Positions 55,969 through 64,000 of a DNA stretch of 64,000 bases are shown here, in pieces. The stretch comes from Paramoeba atlantica (Eukaryota > Discosea). The translations under genes were made by a program, and so were the position numbers. The DNA lies in NCBI GenBank assembly GCA_977017575.1, contig CDRNVI010000149.1, positions 1 to 64,000 of the forward strand, written 5' to 3'. The notes under the pieces are model-generated. The model ran no database searches. It was not told the DNA's origin and saw only the letters and a program-made list of their open reading frames with translations. The number at the start of each line of letters is the position of its first letter. Position 1 is the first letter of the stretch.

Positions 55969-56480
55969 ATGGCTTCTGTGGTTCAATTTTCTGATGAATG
56001 TATCCTCTCTATTGCTCAGTCTGTCAAATCTGGGAAGTCAAAAGGGGTGTATCTTCTTGATCAACAACATGGAAAATGTTGAACTGAATTATCATGATTT
56101 ATCAAAAAGTGGGGATGTGGTGGATGGACAAACAGAAAATGAACTGAATTCACAACTCATCTCCCAAGAGACAAATGTGCATATGGATTGACTCACATCA
56201 AAAATACATCTCTCCTTCTGATCACATGTGAAAGGAGTAAATTAGTATTTGTGATGTGGGCACCATACAAGAGCTAAAATCAAAAGAAAAGATGGTTGTT
56301 TCTTTTACTGCAAATGGAATTGTTGGAAAGATTGGAGAAGGTGGAATTTCTTGTTAACTTCAGGGTGGTTCAGTTGCATCTGTTGATTATGATGAAAGTT
56401 TTGGAACATGCATTGGCACAATCTACAATGAAGTGAGAAAAAAGAAAGAGGAAATAACCCCTAATAAAAATTTAGTTCAC
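55969..56480 (+). pseudogene. Decayed gene copy, possibly ADF-H/coactosin-like
   Basis: ATG 55969 opens MASVVQFSDECILSIAQSVK, similar to the start of ADF/cofilin-type proteins (Met-Ala-Ser, then SDEC). The frame ends at a TGA after 38 codons. Further coding-like pieces follow in shifted frames: VELNYHDLSKSGDVVDG, then RSKLVFVMWAPYK near 56240-56275, which resembles the conserved RSKLVFI-W-P strand of ADF-H domains. VVSFTANGIVGKIGEGG and GTCIGTIYNEVRKKKEE come after. At least four frame breaks are present and no intron boundaries were found, so it may be a processed copy. ADF-H proteins bind actin. The family call is tentative. Confidence 0.4.
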
Positions 56481-56566
56481 TAAAAGTGTGCAAAAAGTTG
56501 CTGTTTTTTTAGTTTTTCTTTGTTGTTTGCCTCACATTTCATTGGTATTTTTGTTGGTATTTTATC

Positions 56567-56610
56567 ATTCTCTCTGGGTACTAATTTGAAAATTTGTACC
56601 CAGAGAATAT
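56567..56610. repeat. 44-bp hairpin repeat, copy 2
   Basis: Best-paired copy: TCTCTGGGTAC and GTACCCAGAGA are perfect complements around TAATTTGAAAATTT. Confidence 0.8.
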
Positions 56611-56976
56611 GAATTTTACTCAAACTAAGAAACCAAATTAGACCATTGATGTCTCCTTCAAAAAGAAAAAAGAGAATGTTTTTTTGGTACTGGGATTGGG
56701 ATGCTTTCAACTGGGTATGACATACTTTCCTTTCCTTTTTTCTTTTTTAAGAAGTGAAAAAAATGAGAAGAAATCAACAAAGAAGAAAACCACAAAATCA
56801 AAACCAATTGAGACTCTTTAAGGCAAACCTCCAGAATTCCAGCAAAAAGGGAAAACCAAAAGAAATCGTGGTTCCACTTGCATTTTTGTTTTTTGGGGAG
56901 GGAGAGTGTTTTTTTCGGGGTCTGTTGTAAAAATGACAAAGCATTAACCCAATAATGGCAATACATAAATAAATTG

Positions 56977-57367
56977 AAAGAATTTTTTAAAAGTGGACAC
57001 TTATTTTCCAGGGCCCCTTTGAATGATCCCTCTCTTTGGTTAGTTTTTCGAAGAATGAAGTCTCGAAAACATTTTTTTTCGAAGGATTATGTTTCGAAAC
57101 CATTTTTTTTCGAAGAATCATGTTTCGAAAGGTGATTCTTGGAAAAAAATGATTTTGAAACATGATTCTTCGAAAAAAAATGGTTTCGAAACATAATTCT
57201 TCGAAAAAAAATGTTTTCGAGACTTGATTCTTCGAAAAAAAATTTTCAAGACTTGATTTTTCGAAAAAAAATGATTTCGAAACTTCATTCTTCGAAAAAC
57301 TAACCAAAGAGAGGGACCATTCAAAGGGACCCTGGAAAATAAGCGTCCACTTTAAAAAAAATTCTTG
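56977..57367. mobile_element. Fold-back element with TTCGAA subrepeats
   Basis: Terminal inverted repeats of about 80 bp, for example AAGTGGACRCTTATTTTCC and GACCATTCAAAGGG versus its complement, enclose an interior built of about ten TTCGAAAAAAAATGRTTTCG-like units in inverted orientations. The whole can fold into one long hairpin. No coding sequence is present. It touches the CACTA-type element at 57368 without any bases between. Confidence 0.8.
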
Positions 57368-57625
57368 CACTACGGGGAAAACGCCCCAAAGATGTTTCAA
57401 ATATGGCGTCGACAGCCCCTATTCTTTGGACAATTTATTTGATTTGGGAGGAAAACCCGTTTTCCTCCATTTTCGAAAGAAAAATCCAGTTCAGTTTGAA
57501 AAAATTCAAACGGAAAGAAGAGAGCAAAATCACAGGTTTCAGAAATCAAATAAATTGTCCAAAGAATAGGGGCTGTCGACGCCAAGGGCTATTTGAAACA
57601 TCTTTGGGGCGTTTTCCCCGTAGTG
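57368..57625. mobile_element. CACTA-type MITE (258 bp)
   Basis: The element starts CACTACGGGGAAAACGCCCC and ends with the complement (GGGGCGTTTTCCCCGTAGTG). Inverted repeats of about 78-83 bp are nearly perfect; the right one has a 5-bp extra stretch (AAGGGC region). The core is about 100 bp and non-coding. CACTA termini point to the EnSpm/CACTA superfamily. The 3-bp flanks (TTG left, TAT right) do not match, so the insertion is not formally proven. It is rich in CpG compared with its surroundings. Confidence 0.8.
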
Positions 57626-59206
57626 TATATTGCATGATGAAAAAAAGAGAAAAAAGGGAATGAAAGAAAAAACAAAAAACAAAAACAAGAGAAAAAGAGA
57701 GAGAAAGAGAAAAAGAAGGGGAAAAGAGAAAAAAACATGATACTAAAATATCAAAGAAATAAAGGGAAAAGAAAAAAGAAAAAGAAAACCAACCTCTATT
57801 AACACTTTTCTTTCTGGCAAACAAACTCTAGTTTCTAGGATACCACCATATTCTTGGGTTCTCTTTTGGGTTGTCTTGTCTGGATTGGCTTGGATTGTCC
57901 TGAACAACCAACCAACAACCCAACAACCGACCGACAACCAACAACAAGCTCTCAAAAAACACTTCTCTTGGCTCTTTTGAAACAATCAATAACATCCAGC
58001 AATAACAATAGCAACAACAATCAAAACAATCACATTTATACCAAAATAAAACCTGAACACTACACAGTGAAGAAACGAAACACCAAAAGTTTACAACTCA
58101 AAACTCTAAGAAGAAGGTTTGTAAGTGAAGAAGAAAACAAAATAAAAACAAAATACAAAAACACAAAAACAAACAATTAAACTACTTGACAAAAACACCA
58201 AAACAACAAAATAACAAAATAAAGAGGGGAAAAAAAGAAACCTGTGGTGATGTAACAAGAGTGGCAAACTCCCTCTCCTTGTGAATTGTTGGGTGGGAAT
58301 AGACTCCACTTCTGAGTTCAAGCAAAATTCACGGTACCTCTTAATATATTAATTAATTCATCATTGCCAAGAAGAAGGAGGTTAAAAGAAGTCAAAAAAT
58401 AGCCATATTCTCCAAATTTCTTGCCAAACTTAACCCCCTTCTTTCTCTTCTTTCCGCAATGGAGTGGAGCACGAAACAAAATGGAGGTCTCTGAACATGC
58501 AGCCAGATTATTTTAATATCTCATCAGGGACCATCTCGAGAGGTTAGAGAAAGAAAAGAAAGAAAAATTAGTATTCACAATTTTTGAAGAACACCATCAA
58601 AAGGGAGAAAAAGAAAAAGAAGAAAAAGAAAAGTAGAAAGAAAAGAATAAAAGAATAAAAAAGAGTAAAGAGAAAAAAAGAAATCTTGAATGGTCTTTTC
58701 CACATTTCCCCTGAAAAGAGTTTATCAATAGAAAGAAAAAAAGAAAAGGAAAAAGAAAGAGGGAAAGAGGGAAAGAGAAAAGAAAACCCACTCAAAAAAC
58801 AACAAAAATGAAACAAGGGGAAAAGAAAAAAAAAAAACACAGCAAACACAACGATAAATTGGCCACAAAAGAAAAGAATGTTAACATTGTGTGCGCAAAA
58901 CCACCATCAAAAAAAGTTCTTCTTTTTTCTCATGTTCAATGAAAAAAGCAACACACAACAAGATTCACCAATATCCCTCACCAATGTAATAGTGATCCAT
59001 CAACAAAGATTCTTTTGTTCTGGATCAAAGAGCATAACCAAAGGTCAAAAACAACTCTCGATTTAGTCTCTCACCACAATCTAAAAAAGAAAGAAAAGAA
59101 ATAAGAAAAGAAAAGAAAGAAAGTAAGAAGAAGAAAATTAGAGAAATATAAGAAAAAAACAAACACCCCACGATTTTTTGAAGATTTTGCTGAATTCTTT
59201 GTACCC

Positions 59207-59210
<4 letters not shown>
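57626..59210. other. Homopurine spacer, no gene seen
   Basis: Purine tracts at 57635-57790 and 58550-58780, a CAAC-rich stretch at 57900-57955, and AAACAAAA-rich sequence at 58130-58240. A segment at 58330-58560 is of ordinary composition, but no coding frame was found in it. Confidence 0.65.

Positions 59211-59249
<39 letters not shown>
59211..59249. repeat. (GA)n microsatellite
   Basis: About 19 GA dinucleotides without interruption. Confidence 0.97.
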
Positions 59250-59251
<2 letters not shown>

Positions 59252-60085
59252 GGCGATTTTGTTTTTTGAACAAGAGGTCCCCGAAGAAGAGACCAAACGG
59301 AAACGAACAAGGAATTCCCTAATATAGGAATTTATCTCATTCTGCCGCGCTAGATTTAGCTCTCGAATTCATTTTTTTCCCTTCTTTGTGTCTCTTTGGC
59401 AACACACGTGTTGAATCCTTTGTTGCTCTTTCTTCTTCTTAGCGTTGCAGCCAGCCTGTGCCTGCTTTCACTCCTTTTCTTTGTTTTCTGCTTTTTGCTT
59501 TGCTTTCGCTTTTACCATTGAAACTTTCGTTCTTGTTTGTTGACTTTCAACCCTGAAATAAATCTCTGATTTACGCCCATTTCTCTTTTTTGGAGAGAAA
59601 AAAAAAAAAAGAGAGAAAAAAAAAGGACTGAGAGAACAAAACCAAGAAAGAGGAACCAAAAATGAGAAAAAAAATAGCGGCCAAATGACGGACCCCTATT
59701 TCGGGTCCGAAAACCTCTATCTTCTTTTTTTCTCCTGTCTTTTCCTCTTTTCTTTTCCCTCTTTTCCCTCTTTTCCCTCTTTTCCCTCTTTTCCCTCTTT
59801 TCCCTCTTTTTCTTTCTTCTTTTTTTTGTCCCTGAGTACATTTTCTTCTCTTTTGGATGTTCCAAATTTTTGGATCCAGTGTCTTTTCTCTCTTTTTTTT
59901 TTTTCTCTCTCTGTTTTTTCGCTACTTTCCCTCCTTCTCTCTTTCTCTCTTTCTCTCTTTCTCTCTTTCTCTCTTTCTCTCTTTCTCTCTTTCTCTCTTT
60001 CTCTCTTTCTCTCTTTCTTTCTCTTTTTTACTTTTCCCTTCCTTTCCTTTCCTTTCCTTTCCTTTCTGTGGGGTGGTCGGTTTCC

Positions 60086-60121
<36 letters not shown>

Positions 60122-60306
60122 CTTCTCTCTTTTCTTTTTTCTTTCTTTTCTTTTTCATGCATCACAAAGAACGGAATTACGAATGAGAGAGAGAGAGAGA
60201 GAGAGACAGGTACACCACATGGCCACCATGGATTTTCAGCCATTTTATTTTAGAACGATATTTTCATATCCCCACAAAGAACACAACACTGAGCATTGAT
60301 TTTTTC
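59250..60306. other. Mixed spacer with pyrimidine tandem repeats
   Basis: Contains a TTTTCCCTC array (about 59752-59810, 9-bp unit), a TTTCTCTC array (59935-60018, 8-bp unit), CTTTC runs (60036-60066), CTTTT runs (60078-60110) and a short (GA)n (60184-60206). A small perfect hairpin CGGACCC/GGGTCCG lies at 59690-59710. Phe/Ser/Leu frames here are translation of the repeats. Confidence 0.8.
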
Positions 60307-60351
60307 ACACTCTCTGGGTACGAATTTTTAAATTAGCATCCAGAGAGGATG
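60307..60351. repeat. 44-bp hairpin repeat, copy 3
   Basis: Arms ACTCTCTGGGTACGAA and TTAGCATCCAGAGAGGA; it reads closest to the other copies on the minus strand (CTAATTTAAAAATTC core). Confidence 0.7.
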
Positions 60352-61138
60352 AAAACCCAAAACAATATACTTCTTTGAATATCAGATCCTTTCCCAATTT
60401 AATCATCTCTGAAAAAAGAAAAAGGAAGAAAAGTAACCCCCCCCCCCTCCCCCTCATGGTATGGTTTGGAACCTACCTCTCTCTCTCTCTCTCCTTCTCT
60501 GGCTTGCTTTTGGCATTTCCTCGGGGCAACCTGTTTGGTTTTTCTTTTTTCTTTTTCTCCTGATTTTTTCTTCTGATTTTTTTTTTCTTTTTTTTTTTTT
60601 TCTTTTTTTTTTTCTTTCTTTTTTTCTTTTCTTTTTAATTGACTTTAATCTCTTTTACAGGCTCTTTTTTCGACAATTTTTCTTAAAGCCCAGTATTGTG
60701 TGTTTGCTGTGTTTGTTTCTCATTTATTTATCTTATTTATTGTTATTTTTTTAACTTTTAATTTTTTCCCTTCTTTTTTTAATTTATTTTTTATTTTTTC
60801 TTGTTTTTTCTTTATTTTCTCAACTTTTTCTATTTTTCTATTTATTTCTTTTTCTTTTTTTTTTCTATTCTTTTTCTTTTCTTTTCTCTTTTTTTTTTCT
60901 TCTGTGTTTTCTTTTTTTCTTTTCTTTTTTCTTTTTATTTCTTCTTTTTCTTTTTTTCTCTTTTTTTTTTCTCTTTTTTTCTCTGTTTTTTCTTTTTTTT
61001 TTTTTCTTTTTTTTTTTTTCTTTTTTTCTTTTCTTTTTCTTTTTTCTTTTTCTTTTTTTTCTTTTATCACCTCATGTTTGCTGTCAACTCATTAGTTGAG
61101 CCCAAACTTAGAAATTTTTGGTGTTTTGTTCCTTTCAG
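60352..61138. other. T-rich spacer ending in a splice-acceptor-like site
   Basis: A C-run (60436-60447), (CT)n near 60478-60493, then about 500 bp of T-rich tract. The end, TTTTGTTCCTTTCAG at 61124-61138, has the form of a 3' splice site for the frame that follows. A 40-bp piece (TTGACTTT...CTCTTTTACAG) at 60638-60668 recurs in similar form at 63757-63790. Confidence 0.6.
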
Positions 61139-61385
61139 ATCAGATCAACAAAATCGGAGGCATGTTGTCATTACATGGATCCCACCATCAACAGCAATTG
61201 AACTCGAAGATGAACTTGAAGATGAACTTGAAGATGAACTTGAAGATGAACTCGAAGGTGAACTTGAAGATGAACTCGAAGATGAACTTGAAAATGAACT
61301 TGAAGATGAACTTGAAGATGCACCTCCAGTGAGGAGGGCAGAACGCTTACAGGCAGCACGAGTTGAGTCTTCGATGTATCCTTGA
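61139..61385 (+). CDS. Possible exon with acidic 4-residue repeat
   Basis: Open frame after the acceptor-like site. It encodes SDQQNRRHVVITWIPPSTA, then about eleven copies of a four-residue acidic repeat (Asp-Glu-Leu-Glu with few changes), then APPVRRAERLQAARVESS and a stop at 61383-61385. The repeat is a 12-bp minisatellite (61199-61330), so other frames are open too. The flanking non-repeat sequence looks most protein-like in this frame. No upstream exon was found. The function is unknown. The alternative is that this is only minisatellite DNA. Confidence 0.35.
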
Positions 61386-61452
61386 GCCACTCGATGACTT
61401 GACCAAGCCCCAGACACCATCAATTGGTCAGTCGTACCCCCATTCTCCACCA

Positions 61453-61758
61453 TCACAGTTGCACCAGTTTGTCAGAATGAGTGTGACGCACACTCAGCAG
61501 GATCGTAGAAGCCAACTTTTTGGCAATCACAGAGACTTGATTTTTTCCCAGAAGTTGGTCAACAAAGCGCCCATTCCGAAAACCCCACCACAAACAATCT
61601 TTTCCTTCAGTGAGCTCAAGGTGTTTTCTCAGCTGGGCAGCTGTGTAAACAGTCCAACAGTTGGAACATGCACACGTGTTTTCTGGATGTTCTGTGATTT
61701 TGCTGTAGAACAAATGAAACCGAGCCATCATCATTAAAAGTGACGTCTCGCACGCCAT
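61453..61758 (-). CDS. Unrecognised minus-strand frame, 101 residues
   Basis: From ATG 61756 the frame encodes MACETSLLMMMARFHLFYSK, a Cys cluster CACSNCW, then AAQLRKHLELTEGKD and LASTILLSVRHTHSDK. AAQLRKHLEL resembles AQLEHFLDLKKENG and CQQLNQILKKNCYD in the gene just upstream on the same strand, so it could be a further repeat unit or a related gene. A plus-strand frame over the same bases (61363-61737) is also open. Strand and gene status are uncertain. Confidence 0.35.
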   Translation of the reverse strand: MACETSLLMMMARFHLFYSKITEHPENTCACSNCWTVYTAAQLRKHLELTEGKDCLWWGFRNGRFVDQLLGKNQVSVIAKKLASTILLSVRHTHSDKLVQL

Positions 61759-61867
61759 GTGAGAGCAACAACCTCATTCACACACGCCAACCCATAAAAA
61801 GAAATGAGCACAATCAAAGTTTCTTGTCTTTCTTTGGGGTCTTGGGGGAGAACGCTCTGTCCACAAC

Positions 61868-62370
61868 TCAATCTTCATGACGAATCTCATTCTTCATGAA
61901 GATCCTCTTTTTGGTTGCTTTGTAGTCGTAACAATTTTTCTTTAAGATCTGGTTCAGTTGCTGACATGACCCAAGATCAACTGCATGTTTCAAGTAAACG
62001 TATTGTTTTGCCGACGAAACCACAGGGGAAAAAGACCCACGCTCAAACACGCGTTTCCCGCTTTGGTTGACCAAAATATTACAAGTACCCCTCATAAAAT
62101 TCGATCAAGAGGTGTTTGTTGGCACTAAAGTCGATCCCATTCTCCTTCTTCAAATCGAGAAAGTGCTCCAGCTGTGCACCTGCAGATAAAACACTTCTTC
62201 GGGTGGTTGTGGGACCACGGAGAAACTCTTGGACAGATCATCTTGTCTCATCAAGGCCTGCTTCTTGGAGAGAGTAAGCGGTTTTACCGACATTGACGAA
62301 GAATCCTGTGTCTCAAAATTAAAAACGCCCTGTACGATTAAACAGCCTTTTTCGAGCGGTTGATAAACAT
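61868..62370 (-). CDS. Putative host gene, 3' exons with two tiny introns
   Basis: Three blocks of protein-like sequence with balanced base use follow one another on the minus strand. Block 1 (62370-62195) encodes QPLEKGCLIVQGVFNFETQD and PLTLSKKQALMRQDDLSKSF, starting after AAAAACAG, an acceptor-like site. Block 2 (62171-62083) encodes LEHFLDLKKENGIDFSANKH. Block 3 (62060-61868) encodes GKRVFERGSFSPVVSSAKQ and CQQLNQILKKNCYDYKATKK and ends with TGA at 61868-61870. The blocks join in frame only if 23 bp (62172-62194) and 22 bp (62061-62082), each GT...AG, are removed. No family was recognised. The 5' part would lie beyond the T-rich tract. Two frameshifts in a pseudogene are the alternative. 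Confidence 0.42.
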
Positions 62371-62377
62371 CTGTTTT

Positions 62378-62421
<44 letters not shown>

Positions 62422-63493
62422 CTTTTTTTTTTCTTTTTTTTTCTATTTTTCTATTTTTTTTCTTTTTTCTTTTTCTTTTCTTTTCTTTTCTTTTTCTTTT
62501 TCTTTTCTTTTTTTTTTCTTTGTTTTCTTTTCTTTTCTTTTTCTTTTTTTTTTCTTTTTTTTTCTTTTTTTTTCTTTTTTTTTCTTTTATTTTTCTTTTT
62601 TTCTTTTTTTCTTTTTTTCTTTTTTTTCTTTTCTTTTCCTTTTCCTTTTTTCTTTTTCTTTTTCTTTTTCTTCTTTTTCTTTTTCTTTTTCTTTTTCTTT
62701 TTTTTTCTTTTTTTTTCTTCTTTTTCTCCTCTTCCTTCTTTTTTTCTTTCTTTTTTTTTTCTTTTTTTTTCTTCTTTTTCTTTCTTCTTCTTTTTTTTTC
62801 TTTTTTTCTTTCTTTTTTTTTCTTTTTTTCTTTTCTTTTTTCTATTTTCTTTCTTTGTCTTTTTTTTTTTTTTTCCTTTTTCTCTTTTTTTTCTTTTTTT
62901 TTTCTTTTTTCTTTTTTTCTTTTTTTCTTTTTCTTTTTTTTTCTTTTTTTTCTTTTCTTTTTCTTTTTTTTTTCTTTTTTTCTTTTCTTTTTTTTCTTTT
63001 CTTTTTCTTTTTTTTTTTTTTTCTTTTCTTTTCTTTTCTTTTCTCTTTTTTTTTCTTTTTTTTTCTGTGTTTTCTTTTTTCTTTTTTTCTTTTTTTCTTT
63101 TTTTCTTTTTTCTTTTTTCTTTTCTTTCTTTTTTCTTTTTTCTTTTCTTTCTTTTTCTTTTTTTTCTTTTTTTTTTTTCTTTTTTTTTCTTTTTTTTCTT
63201 TTTTCTTTTTTCTTTTCTTTTCTTTTTCTTTTTTTTCTTTCTTTTTTTTCTTTTCTTTTCTTTTCTTTTCTTTTCTTTTTTTTCTTTCTTTTTTTCTTTT
63301 CTTTCTGTGTTTTCTTTTTTCTTTTTTTCTTTTTTTCTTTTTTTCTTTTTTTCTTTTTTTCTTTTTTTCTTTTTTTCTTTTTCTTTTTTTTTCTTTTTCT
63401 TTTTTCTTCCTTTGTTTCTTCCTTTTTTTCCTTCCTTTTTTTTCCTTCTTTTTCTTAATTTCTTTCTTTATTTTTTCTTATTTTTTATTTTTT
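62371..63493. repeat. 1.1-kb T-rich (T4-8 C)n tract
   Basis: Almost only T and C on the plus strand. A landmark TTCTGTGTTTTCTTTTTTC occurs at 63063 and again 240 bp later at 63303, so part of it is an internal tandem duplication. The long Phe/Ser/Leu frames here are not genes. Confidence 0.95.
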
Positions 63494-63745
63494 AAGAAAA
63501 GAAATTAAGAAGAAAAATAAGAAAAAAGAAAAAAGAAAAAAAAAAGAAAAAGAAAAAGAAAAAGAAAAGAAAAAAAAAAAAATTATGAAAAAATAAAAAA
63601 GAAAGAAAAAGAAAGAAAAAGAAAGAAAAAAAGAAAAAAATAACTAAAAAAAAGAAAAAAAAAAGAACAGAAAAAAAAGAAAAAAAAAAGAACAGAAAAA
63701 AAAGAAAAATAAGAAGAAAAAAAATATAAAAACAAGAAAAAAGAA
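63494..63745. repeat. A-rich tract, mirror of the T-rich tract
   Basis: Homopurine sequence that begins where the T-rich tract ends. Around 63440-63520, CTTCTTTTTCTTAATTTCTT and its complement face each other, so the joint forms an inverted repeat. Confidence 0.85.
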
Positions 63746-64000
63746 TTATTTTTCTTTCTTTTATTGACTTTTGTTTCTTTTACAAGACTCTTTCTTAGAT
63801 TTCTTTTTTTCTTTCTTCTCCTTTTCTGAAATTGGAAAAAAACTGGCCTTTTCAAATCTTTTTTTTATTTTGAGAAAAAGAAAGAAGAAAGTGTTCGATT
63901 TGGTAAGAATTTTTGGAGAATTTGGGTAATTTTTTTGACTTCTTTTTTTGAACCTCCTTCTTTTTGATTATGATTAACTAATTAATTATTAATATTGAAC
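63746..64000. other. AT-rich end of window, no gene seen
   Basis: Carries the second copy of the TTGACTTTTGTTTCTTTTAC piece seen at 60638. Nothing else was recognised. Confidence 0.6.

Noticed and set aside
61363-61737. Plus-strand gene over the 61.4-61.7 kb segment
   Set aside because: The frame is open for 124 codons, but the minus-strand frame over the same bases has sequence resembling the neighbouring minus-strand gene. Neither is proven, and I kept the minus-strand one.
62360-63508. Long Phe/Ser/Leu open frames of up to 382 codons, and similar Lys-rich frames at 52-55 and 59-61 kb
   Set aside because: These are translations of simple T/C or A/G tracts, open in several frames at once, with no domain-like composition.

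Overview
This is AT-rich nuclear DNA of a eukaryote, and most of it is repeat. It looks like heterochromatin, perhaps pericentromeric. It holds poly(A)-tailed LINEs, tRNA-derived SINEs flanked by target-site duplications, a Ty3-type LTR element, a long satellite array, and long homopurine/homopyrimidine tracts. No bacterial feature is present. The lineage cannot be fixed from the window. A unicellular eukaryote is plausible, because the one likely host gene seems to use introns of 22-23 nt, but that is inference.

Region 1 (1-19.6 kb) is a mosaic of one LINE clade. ORF1 has a Cys/His-rich motif. ORF2 runs endonuclease, reverse transcriptase, CCHC knuckle, RNase H. The pieces lie on both strands and carry many SINE insertions whose target duplications can still be read. 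The mosaic includes a head-to-head palindrome of two LINE 3' halves (3.2-6.7 kb), a fragment of Ty3-type integrase, and a better-kept ORF1 (9.6-12 kb).

Region 2 (19.6-37.4 kb) holds two inverted copies of an unclassified non-coding repeat of about 4 kb, called U1 here. Between them lie an old LINE, a young LINE nested in it with a perfect 18-bp target-site duplication, and more LINE and SINE pieces. The 3' end of the second U1 copy falls inside LINE ORF1.

Region 3 (37.4-46 kb) is a satellite of 22 dimers, each 382 bp (195 + 187 bp monomers), strikingly uniform, closed by 8-bp minisatellites.

Region 4 (46.3-51.7 kb) is one decayed Ty3/gypsy element with both LTRs.

Region 5 (51.7-64 kb) is purine- or pyrimidine-rich spacer with more CpG. 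It holds a decayed gene copy that may encode an ADF-H-like protein, a fold-back element next to a CACTA-type MITE, three copies of a 44-bp hairpin, and an unrecognised minus-strand host gene near 62 kb.

The two SINE families (SINE1 about 320 bp, SINE2 about 430 bp) have different tRNA-like heads but share a central block of about 65 bp and similar AATAAAGTCT tails. Both were probably moved by LINE machinery. Old copies have almost no CpG, and several stop codons sit where CGA is the likely ancestor, so repeat methylation followed by deamination is the simplest reading. The names LINE-A, LINE-B, LINE-C, SINE1, SINE2 and U1 are labels for this window only.
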